A stretch of 11,969 nucleotides of DNA from an uncultured bacterium (GTDB taxonomy: Bacteria > Fidelibacterota > Marinisomatia > Marinisomatales > UBA1611), in the NCBI GenBank assembly GCA_938092125.1, contig CALKMQ010000195.1, positions 1-11,969 of the forward strand. The letters run 5' to 3'. The notes beneath the pieces were generated by a model. The model did not search any database, was not told where the DNA came from, and saw only the letters and a list, made by a program, of their open reading frames with translations. This document shows, piece after piece, positions 5,733-11,416 of the stretch. The translations under genes were made by a program, and so were the position numbers. Each line of letters begins with the position of its first letter. Positions within the stretch are counted from its first letter, which is position 1.

Positions 5733-6350
5733 TTATGAACTTTTACCAGTTTTGTACCAACCTCTGTTACCGAATTTATCGTAGAGGAGGACAGAACCAT
5801 CACCATTAGAGTTTGTACCGTATTTACCTGTTAGTTTCCCCTCTTTATTGAAGGTGGTAAGAGATTGAATTAAATGAAGGCTTTCTTTACCTTTACTATC
5901 AAATAAGCTAAGCTTACCAAAACCACCAGAAACCCCACCAAGTAATGACGTCAACTTGGCGTCATTGTTAAATGTGGACAAGGTACCTTCACCAGATCTA
6001 TTTTCACCTAATGATGTCGTTTTTTTACCAGCCTCATTAAAGGTGTTTACATACCCACCACGTTGGAGCAGTATATTGCCCTGACCTTTATTATCTGCGC
6101 TAACGCTTACTACTTCGTAATTTTCTTTATTAAAGATTTTTATAGCGCCATTTTTAATGGATATAAGTTCATTTCCATTTTTATCTAAAACTTTAAAAGC
6201 ACCTCCGAATCCATTCTTATCAGTAACAGTAACAGAGTTTGCGATGATATCTCCAAAATGTTGAGATCCGCCGTATTGTGAAGCCATAAAAACAGCAGCT
6301 GAACAAAAAAGAAGTCCCGAGGTAAAAAAGCCTTTAAAATAGTTTAACAT
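5733..6350 (-). CDS. Membrane-anchored protein A: beta-repeat protein, paralogue of B and C
   Basis: 205 residues; GAGGG lies about five bases before the ATG at 6350. The N-terminal hydrophobic anchor (1-24, MLNYFKGFFTSGLLFCSAAV) and FGDIIANSVTV match the module in the two paralogues at the other end of the cluster. The ectodomain contains repeats of the same kind. Clean 23-residue units start near residues 67, 98, 121 and 161, and shortened units lie at 49, 90 and 144. Examples are GYVNTFNEAGKKTTSLGE and GTLSTFNNDAKLTSLLGG. Each unit again predicts two short strands with Gly/Asn turns. It is likely exported but kept at the inner membrane, or cleaved near FMAS. It sits three bases before the exonuclease gene. 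Its role is not known, but the tight linkage suggests expression together with the nucleases. Confidence 0.82.
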   Translation of the reverse strand: MLNYFKGFFTSGLLFCSAAVFMASQYGGSQHFGDIIANSVTVTDKNGFGGAFKVLDKNGNELISIKNGAIKIFNKENYEVVSVSADNKGQGNILLQRGGYVNTFNEAGKKTTSLGENRSGEGTLSTFNNDAKLTSLLGGVSGGFGKLSLFDSKGKESLHLIQSLTTFNKEGKLTGKYGTNSNGDGSVLLYDKFGNRGWYKTGKSS

Positions 6351-6397
6351 ACATTCCCTCGTAGTTTTAATTTTTAAACAATTTCATTTAAAAAATA

Positions 6398-6673
6398 TTA
6401 TATATTTTTTACTTCATCATATGAATAATCACTAGAACCACTACCATCATGATTATCATACTTTTCAAGTTCAATTTTATAACCATCCACGACATCGACT
6501 TCTTTAATTCCATCAATATGCATTTTTTTTATTTTATACTCTTTTATTTCTTTTGCTCTTGATTTTGCTTCTTTTACATCTTTCGCCACTACAAAATAAT
6601 TTGTATGTGACTCGTAAAACCCTCCAGAAACATTAGCGTCGTAAAAACCTGCGTGTACTAAAAACAACTTCAT
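6398..6673 (-). CDS. DUF1543-like small protein
   Basis: 91 residues. The pattern MKLFLVHAGFYD, then HTNYFVVAKDVKEAKSRAK, then MHIDGIKEVDVVDGYKIELE fits the DUF1543 family. That family starts with a beta strand (MKLF), has a middle '(F/V)VVA...A...AK' helix and carries 'HID...VDGY'. Its biochemical function is unknown. The tail after residue 72 is acidic and Gly/Ser-rich (NHDGSGSSDYSYDE) and looks disordered. The start is the ATG at 6673. An upstream TTG-initiated extension would overlap the end of the DUF805 gene, and a strong GGGGGAG lies six bases before this ATG. It follows the DUF805 gene by 19 bases and precedes anchored protein A by 47 bases. Confidence 0.75.
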   Translation of the reverse strand: MKLFLVHAGFYDANVSGGFYESHTNYFVVAKDVKEAKSRAKEIKEYKIKKMHIDGIKEVDVVDGYKIELEKYDNHDGSGSSDYSYDEVKNI

Positions 6674-6679
6674 TAAAGA

Positions 6680-6686
6680 CTCCCCC
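6680..6686 (-). promoter_or_regulatory. Strong ribosome-binding site fixing the DUF1543 start
   Basis: GGGGGAG on the minus strand, six bases before the ATG at 6673. It rules out the longer in-frame reading that begins at 6736. Confidence 0.8.
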
Positions 6687-6692
6687 TCTTTT

Positions 6693-7211
6693 TTATTTAT
6701 TCGAAAATAGTAAGATTGATAGTAGCCCTGTAACAATAATTAAAATTTGTACAGCCGTCTCATTTTTAAATAATTTATCTGGATTTAAGTTTGATAAATC
6801 AAACTCTACATTATCTAAAGAGAATGACGAAGGTTTACTGTACGAAGGTGGTTCTAACTCATCTTTTAATATTTTATCCATGTATGACTCTTTGGGACAC
6901 TCACCGTAAATATTTGTACCAGGTTCACTGTCTAGAAACATGAAGTAGTAGTATATAAAACCCAGGAACGGAACATTTGCTGCAAGGATCCACATTCCAT
7001 TTTTACCACTGTCATGTAAGCGACGAATTCCTACGCCAACCATAGGGCAGATTGTCAGCGCCAAATACACTACTAAAACAATTTTAGCTATAAAATATAG
7101 AGCGATTGAAATTAATACATGGACGAGCATAAACGTCCAAAACTCTTTCCGCCGAGCCCTACCTTGAAAATTGATATAATTATTTAATATTACTTCTATA
7201 TACCATCTCAT
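6693..7211 (-). CDS. DUF805 family inner-membrane protein with extra C-terminal membrane helix
   Basis: 172 residues. The DUF805 signature is clear: NNYINFQGRARRKEFWTFML (10-29), two closely spaced hydrophobic segments (about 28-60), IRRLHDSGKNGMW (62-74), a third hydrophobic segment (75-93) and SEPGTNIYGECP (95-106). These proteins are small integral membrane proteins of unclear function. After a soluble linker (about 107-150, rich in P, S and D) there is another membrane segment (about 153-169, AVQILIIVTGLLSILLF), which ordinary short DUF805 proteins of about 120 residues lack. The ATG at 7211 has a moderate AGG site. The gene heads the tightly spaced leftward series, and an isolated TATAAT at 7242-7247 may serve as a -10 box. 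Confidence 0.82.
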   Translation of the reverse strand: MRWYIEVILNNYINFQGRARRKEFWTFMLVHVLISIALYFIAKIVLVVYLALTICPMVGVGIRRLHDSGKNGMWILAANVPFLGFIYYYFMFLDSEPGTNIYGECPKESYMDKILKDELEPPSYSKPSSFSLDNVEFDLSNLNPDKLFKNETAVQILIIVTGLLSILLFSNK

Positions 7212-7241
7212 TTTTATACCTATTTATTAATGATTCAACAA

Positions 7242-7247
7242 ATTATA
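7242..7247 (-). promoter_or_regulatory. Possible -10 promoter element before the DUF805 gene
   Basis: TATAAT on the minus strand, about 30 bases before the ATG at 7211. It lies in the 84-base gap after the methyltransferase gene. No good TTGACA-like -35 box is visible 17 bases upstream, and the gap is AT-rich, so a chance match is quite possible. Confidence 0.25.
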
Positions 7248-7295
7248 ATGCTAAAAATAATCTTAAATTTTGACTATTTCTAATAGATAGGTGCT

Positions 7296-8096
7296 CTATT
7301 TTTTTAAAACAGCGCAAATATATATCATAGAGCCGCTTGAAAATGCATTATATATTTCTGTTCCTTTGATACCTGCATATGTTTTAAATATTTTCCTAAA
7401 GAACATTGGTACACTTTCATCAATATGCTGCTCACGATAACTAGAAAGATTATCTAGACCGCTTATAATGTTATCCGTGATATCTACCCTGTCAATAAAT
7501 TGTAAATCTGAACTGCTGAATTGATCATAAAGTTCTTGAATACTACTTTTTGTACGAAAATCGCAAAAAAGAACAAATCCACCAGGTTTTAAAACCCTAT
7601 AGGACTCGCTAAGAAATTTTTTCATATCACCATAACAATGAGAAGATTCCACATTGATTAAAATGTCATATGAATTATCAGCAAAGGGTATGTTTTCTGA
7701 ATCTCCTACGATAAAATCAAGATTTGGGATACTATAAATTTTTGAGCATAATTCAATAGCATCTTTTGAAATATCAATACCAGTAACAGACGAAGGGTGT
7801 AAATATCTAGCAATAAAAGATGCGCCTCCACCTCGACCAGAACCAATTTCTAAAATTTTTTTGTCTTTTACATCTGCCTGATTTGCGACAAAAGAGTATA
7901 ATTGAATCGGGTAACGTTCGATTTCATCTTCCTCTTGCAACTTTAGTTCAAGGCCTGGAGAATGAAAGCCATAATTCATTAATTTTAGGTTTGTGTTTTT
8001 AGCATTCCTTGCAAATACATTATACCACTTTTCCCAAAACCATTTTTTAGATGATGGTGAAAGTTTAAGTATGATTAGTATAATAGACTTTAACAC
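7296..8096 (-). CDS. Class I SAM-dependent methyltransferase (phthiotriol methyltransferase-like subfamily)
   Basis: 266 residues. The SAM-binding motif I is KKILEIGSGRGGGASFIAR (79-97), the acidic residue after strand 2 is D108 in GIDIS, motif II is around GDSENIPF (131-138), and motif III is RVLKPGGFVLF (167-177). The blocks LMNYGFHSPGLEL, EDEIERYPIQLYSFVA and NVESSHCYGDM are characteristic of a subfamily that includes mycobacterial phthiotriol methyltransferases and other lipid or natural-product O-methyltransferases. The substrate here is not known, and no lipid or polyketide genes are adjacent. The furthest upstream start is a GTG at 8096, directly after an in-frame TGA and with no ribosome-binding site. 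The first residues (LKSIILIILKL) are weakly hydrophobic, so the true start is uncertain. Confidence 0.85.
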   Translation of the reverse strand: MLKSIILIILKLSPSSKKWFWEKWYNVFARNAKNTNLKLMNYGFHSPGLELKLQEEDEIERYPIQLYSFVANQADVKDKKILEIGSGRGGGASFIARYLHPSSVTGIDISKDAIELCSKIYSIPNLDFIVGDSENIPFADNSYDILINVESSHCYGDMKKFLSESYRVLKPGGFVLFCDFRTKSSIQELYDQFSSSDLQFIDRVDITDNIISGLDNLSSYREQHIDESVPMFFRKIFKTYAGIKGTEIYNAFSSGSMIYICAVLKK

Positions 8097-8122
8097 GTAT
8101 CAATAAGGTATAGAGCGCTTAA

Positions 8123-8145
8123 GATAAAAAGCTATCCTTTTTATC
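8123..8145 (-). terminator. Perfect 9-bp hairpin downstream of the SGNH gene
   Basis: GATAAAAAG and CTTTTTATC form a perfect inverted repeat with a 5-base loop. It starts 12 bases after the SGNH stop codon and precedes the methyltransferase start. The stem is AT-rich and the U-run is inside the stem, not after it, so termination would be weak. It may be an attenuator or an mRNA-end hairpin. Confidence 0.4.
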
Positions 8146-8156
8146 AATTATTCATT

Positions 8157-8867
8157 TTACCAATTAAATAGTTTCCATTTATCTTTGGTTATCACTTCTT
8201 CTAATAGCGGATGGACGATGTTACTCCAAAGATCATATCCTTCTATACTCAGATGTAGACTATCGCTAATAAATAGACTTGATTTAGGTCTTCCATTGTC
8301 ATTAATCATTGGACTGGCAGTATCTATATAATATTGATTAGGAAACTTTTTAATATATTCATTTACAAGACTGTTTGCTTTTTTCATATTATCCCAATGC
8401 TTCCACCTTGCTGGACTTGGTTTGATTGGAATGAAGATAATGGAACAATTAGGAATGCTATCATCAACAAGTCCAACAAATTTCTGATAGTCCCTAAGGA
8501 AGCGATTTGGTGTTTTATTAGCTGCAATATCATTATCGCCAGCATAAAGAAAAATAATTTTCGGTTTATATTTTGAAACAATTAAATCAAAATAATGATT
8601 AATGTCGGATAAATGAGCTCCGCCAAAACCACGATTAATAATATTGTAATCAAAATACTGCTTTGTAGGCCAAAGCCTAATGCTAGAACTGCCAACAAAT
8701 AGTACACCTTCTTTGAAGAAGGAGTTTTTTTTATCCCAATCTACAAATTGCTCAATAGATAATTCTCTACCAACTTTTGAAGGATAAAACCTCTTAGGGT
8801 TTGGATCTAATTGCGCTGTTGAGTTATTAAAAATAATAAATATAAAAAAAAGGGCTACTCTTCTCAT
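8157..8867 (-). CDS. Secreted SGNH/GDSL-type esterase
   Basis: 236 residues. The N-terminal signal (MRRVALFFIFIIFNNSTAQ) indicates export to the periplasm or beyond. SGNH blocks are in order: VLFVGSSSIRLW (55-66, catalytic Ser probably S61), INRGFGGAHLSD (77-88, block II Gly), LYAGDNDIA (107-115, block III N112) and DSLHLSIEGY (202-211, block V D202 and H205). All four catalytic or oxyanion residues are therefore present. The family hydrolyses ester bonds in lipids, acylated sugars or polysaccharides. The substrate cannot be told from sequence. The start at 8867 lies inside a long predicted hairpin (8851-8919), and no clear ribosome-binding site is visible. The gene follows the cold-shock gene by 161 bases. 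Confidence 0.85.
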   Translation of the reverse strand: MRRVALFFIFIIFNNSTAQLDPNPKRFYPSKVGRELSIEQFVDWDKKNSFFKEGVLFVGSSSIRLWPTKQYFDYNIINRGFGGAHLSDINHYFDLIVSKYKPKIIFLYAGDNDIAANKTPNRFLRDYQKFVGLVDDSIPNCSIIFIPIKPSPARWKHWDNMKKANSLVNEYIKKFPNQYYIDTASPMINDNGRPKSSLFISDSLHLSIEGYDLWSNIVHPLLEEVITKDKWKLFNW

Positions 8868-8919
8868 TATTTCAACACTTTTAAATCATGTTAAAAACAT
8901 TAATAAGAACAATAGCCCT
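8851..8919 (-). promoter_or_regulatory. Leader hairpin that buries the SGNH start codon
   Basis: On the minus-strand transcript, AGGGCTATTGTTCTTATTA (8919-8901) can pair with TAATGAGAAGAGTAGCCCT (8869-8851). This gives 16 Watson-Crick pairs, two G-U pairs and one mismatch in 19. The second arm contains the ATG of the SGNH gene and its first codons. The 31-base loop holds a further small stem (TTTTAA/TTAAAA). Both G-U pairs exist only when the minus strand is the RNA, which suits a functional mRNA structure. If transcription starts inside the hairpin, this would not form. Confidence 0.45.
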
Positions 8920-8938
8920 GCACATAGGTTAATTCACT

Positions 8939-8970
8939 AAAAATCTACTAAATAATTTTGGTGGATTTTT
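8939..8970. terminator. AT-rich hairpin downstream of the cold-shock gene
   Basis: AAAAATCTAC at 8939-8948 pairs with GTGGATTTTT at 8961-8970, including one G-T wobble, around a 12-base loop. Read on the minus strand, it ends with a T-rich arm (GTAGATTTTT) and could be a weak terminator for the cold-shock transcript. Confidence 0.35.
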
Positions 8971-8971
8971 C

Positions 8972-8987
8972 TAGGCTGAATAGCCTA
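8972..8987. repeat. Stable short hairpin in the cold-shock 3' region
   Basis: TAGGCT-GAAT-AGCCTA is a perfect 6-bp stem with a 4-base loop. With flanking T/A and wobble pairs it extends to about nine pairs on the minus-strand RNA. A smaller GTCC/GGAC hairpin lies at 9001-9017. Together with 8939-8970, this makes a hairpin-rich 3' region after the cold-shock gene. Confidence 0.4.
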
Positions 8988-9028
8988 AAATGTGGAAGAA
9001 GTCCGAAATGAATGGACCTTCAATATAA

Positions 9029-9226
9029 TTAATCTATACGGGATATATCGGTAGCTTGTTTACCTCTATCTCCATCAGTTGCATTGAATTCTACTCTATC
9101 TTCATCACGTACCTGCTGACCATCAACGAGCATTGATTCATGAAAAAAGTAGTCTGTACCGTTATCTCCGGTTACAAAACCATATCTTTTTTCTCTATTA
9201 TAGAATTTTACTTTACCTGTTTCCAT
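9029..9226 (-). CDS. Cold-shock domain protein (CspA family)
   Basis: 65 residues, the standard length of a single cold-shock domain. METGKVKFYN begins strand 1. RNP1 reads RYGFVTGD (usual form KGFGFI) and RNP2 reads DYFFHES (usual form VFVH). The end, VEFNATDGDRGKQATDISRI, matches the family's 'V-x-F-x-x-x-x-x-x-x-G-x-x-A-x-x-V' pattern. Such proteins bind single-stranded RNA or DNA and loosen mRNA structure in the cytoplasm. AGAGGA lies five bases before the ATG. The 5' region is only 67 bases from the upstream stop, shorter than the long regulated leader of E. coli cspA, so cold induction by that mechanism is not evident. RNP1 begins with R-Y instead of K-G/K-F, a mild deviation. Confidence 0.93.
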   Translation of the reverse strand: METGKVKFYNREKRYGFVTGDNGTDYFFHESMLVDGQQVRDEDRVEFNATDGDRGKQATDISRID

Positions 9227-9293
9227 TTTATTCCTCTTTAGTTAATAATGAAATGTATTTCTTTTTTTACACATATGTTATAAAAAATTTTTA

Positions 9294-10949
9294 TTATTTC
9301 TCTCCAGTCATTTCCCATTTAATAAGCTCAACAGGTATATTTCCAGAGTCATTATAAAATTTTAAAAAAGATTTTATATTAAACTTTTCATCCTCATTTT
9401 CTAATTTTTTTGACAATGATTTAACCAATCTTTCTATTAAGTATTTACCAGTGATATAGCACGTACCATACCCAGGCTGCCTAAGATATAAATGTTGTTC
9501 AAACTGTAAAAGATGCGGTTCTCGCTCCATCCATCCGCGAGGCGTCCATTTTACATGAACATGACCTGCTTCTTCCATGGTCATCATATTTGCGTGAGCA
9601 TAGAGCGATCCCAAACCTCTCGCAGCTCTCTGAGCTAACATAATCCATACAATTTCTTTTGATCTAGGACTGTCTTCATATAATCCTAATTGCATAAACA
9701 TTTCTTCAACTCCTGTTGCAATACCTTCACTTTTAGAATCAAAAATATTGTATAATAAAGGACCTCTTCTAATTGGACTTTTGTGAGGATTATCTCTTAC
9801 TTCCGCAAGATCGAACCAATGATAAAAGTGCGTGTATAAAGGAACAGGATCATAATGCATTCCAATGTAAAAGAAATTCCTTTCATCTTCCGGAACGAAT
9901 TCACCCATATGCGCCCTTAAAGCTGGCTCCATATTATCTTTTATCTCCATAATATCATGATCAGATAGAAATCGCATAAGACGCTTAACACCATCTTCTT
10001 TCATTTTATCAAATTCATCTTTTGTTTTGGCTGATACCATTTGTGGCAAATTTCTGTTCAAATGCTCTTGCATTTTTAAAGAACTCCATGCTCGATCAAG
10101 TTCTCGTTTTAATAAAGAGACTTCTTCATCCCAGGAGAGAGGAATTAGATGAACATTTTGCTGATACCAGGTGTAATTTTCTTTTCCAATGCCTGAAGGG
10201 CCATCTTTAATTGATTTCTTTGATATTAACCAATCAATGAAATCAGAATTTGCCTTTAAGGCTCTAGCGATTGGTTTTTTTAAAATTTTATTAAACTGTT
10301 TCCCATGTTCTTTTTCGATCTGCCTTTTTATTTTAAGTATGCTGTTTTGCTGATCTTTAAAATTTTCTATTCCAGCAATCCATAGATCCTTTGCATTGCC
10401 GGTAAGATTTCCTCTTGCTTGAAATAAAAGATTTGGAATGACTTCCAGTTCTGAAGCCATATCTTTAGCTCTGTCTTCAGTAAGCGGAAATTCATATTGC
10501 CAAAATTCTAAGAGAGCGTGATTTACTGGACCTTCGTGAGCAGGTACGTCACTTTCATACATCCAAATAGTTTGATAAAAAGCAGGGTCACGAACCCACG
10601 GTTTCAAAACTCGCATATTAAAATCATAACCATTCATTTCAGCATTGACCACACTCCAATCAACTCTATGATGGATCGACCAGTTCGTGGTATCCATTTT
10701 TTCAAGCTCCTTACGAAGTAAGTTGAACTCTTTTTCACGATGATTAAACATTTTTGAAGTGTAATCTGGAGCACCACTAGTCGAAGGCGGTCTTTCAAAT
10801 TCTCTCCACTTGCTAAATAAATCTACAAGCTGCTGATAATTTTTAGGTTGGTTTTTTTGTTCTGCTTTCAATGGATTACTAAATGTAATATATATTAACA
10901 ATCCGAATATAAGTACTTTAAAATTATTTTCCCTTATTACTCTCCACAT
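9294..10949 (-). CDS. Secreted DUF885-type protein, metal motif not canonical
   Basis: 551 residues with an N-terminal signal (about 8-29, NNFKVLIFGLLIYITFSNPLKA). The C-terminal half is like the DUF885 family, which is all-helical and distantly peptidase-like. It has SEGIATGVEEMFMQLGLYED (407-426), AQRAARGLGSLYAHANMMTM (439-458), LRQPGYGTCYITGKYLIERL (489-508) and an end at NIPVELIKW. Typical DUF885 proteins carry HExxPGH shortly before the EGWA block. Here that region reads YTHFYHWFDLAEVRDNPHKS (372-391), with histidines but no HExxH, so metallopeptidase activity should not be assumed. I recall a conserved DUF885 subfamily with this 'THFYHWFDLA' form, so it is probably not decay. It starts 16 bases after the SCQGH gene with no obvious ribosome-binding site. 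It likely works in the periplasm or outside the cell; the substrate is unknown. Confidence 0.78.
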   Translation of the reverse strand: MWRVIRENNFKVLIFGLLIYITFSNPLKAEQKNQPKNYQQLVDLFSKWREFERPPSTSGAPDYTSKMFNHREKEFNLLRKELEKMDTTNWSIHHRVDWSVVNAEMNGYDFNMRVLKPWVRDPAFYQTIWMYESDVPAHEGPVNHALLEFWQYEFPLTEDRAKDMASELEVIPNLLFQARGNLTGNAKDLWIAGIENFKDQQNSILKIKRQIEKEHGKQFNKILKKPIARALKANSDFIDWLISKKSIKDGPSGIGKENYTWYQQNVHLIPLSWDEEVSLLKRELDRAWSSLKMQEHLNRNLPQMVSAKTKDEFDKMKEDGVKRLMRFLSDHDIMEIKDNMEPALRAHMGEFVPEDERNFFYIGMHYDPVPLYTHFYHWFDLAEVRDNPHKSPIRRGPLLYNIFDSKSEGIATGVEEMFMQLGLYEDSPRSKEIVWIMLAQRAARGLGSLYAHANMMTMEEAGHVHVKWTPRGWMEREPHLLQFEQHLYLRQPGYGTCYITGKYLIERLVKSLSKKLENEDEKFNIKSFLKFYNDSGNIPVELIKWEMTGEK

Positions 10950-10965
10950 AATTAAAGCATAAATA

Positions 10966-11409
10966 TCATTTTGAAACCATCTGCATCTTATACCATTTTG
11001 TGATAGTAGTAAAATCTTTATATACCTCTGAAGGGTAATTATAACTGTTCGAGTCAGCTCTTAAGACAAACAATGCATACTCATCATCTCCCGAATTTTC
11101 AATGCTATTATAATCAATGTTTGATACTACTTCTGTTGTCCACATTGCTTTTAATTCTGGTTGGTAAAGCTCGTTAGGATTAAAATTATTTAATTTTTGG
11201 AGATCATCTAGGTTCGCGTATGCATTTTCAATTCCAGCAATCAACCCAAGAGACCTATTATTTATGCATTTAAATTTTATGTATGGGTAAATCCACTTAC
11301 CGCTTTTTCCACCATCATCATGTCCTTGACAAGAACCATACGTTGTAACTCCCTCAAGATTATTAATAAAATTTACAAGAGGTCTAATTTCTACATCCAC
11401 ATCAACCAT
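10966..11409 (-). CDS. Conserved small protein with SCQGH motif, function unknown
   Basis: 147 residues from the chosen ATG at 11409. The N-terminal region reads EIRPLVNFINNLEGVTTYGS, followed by CQGHDDG and then YIKFKC. This 'LV..(L/I)N...GV.T..SC.GH....Y(I/V).F' arrangement occurs in small uncharacterised proteins and faintly resembles the TYW3 wybutosine methyltransferase core, where a Ser-Cys-x-Gly stretch is conserved. Cys27 and His30 could bind metal or be catalytic. I would not assign a reaction. An alternative GTG start at 11433 adds eight residues. The ATG is preferred because AGG lies six bases before it, overlapping the TAG stop of the TPR gene, and the gap to that stop is only seven bases. 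It is therefore translated in tandem with the TPR lipoprotein. Confidence 0.65.
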   Translation of the reverse strand: MVDVDVEIRPLVNFINNLEGVTTYGSCQGHDDGGKSGKWIYPYIKFKCINNRSLGLIAGIENAYANLDDLQKLNNFNPNELYQPELKAMWTTEVVSNIDYNSIENSGDDEYALFVLRADSNSYNYPSEVYKDFTTITKWYKMQMVSK

Positions 11410-11416
11410 CAATAAC

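Noticed and set aside
694..6350. CRISPR-Cas system suggested by a Cas4-like nuclease
   Set aside because: There are no direct repeats with spacers, no cas1 or cas2, and no effector gene in the window.
694..6350. Prophage fragment suggested by the exonuclease and fibre-like repeats
   Set aside because: No integrase, terminase, capsid, portal or tail genes are seen, and the repeat proteins start with membrane anchors, which is unlike phage tail fibres.
8881..8925. 14-codon leader peptide upstream of the SGNH gene as a separate gene
   Set aside because: It has no ribosome-binding site and no recognisable composition such as a run of one amino acid. It is mentioned only as part of the hairpin finding.
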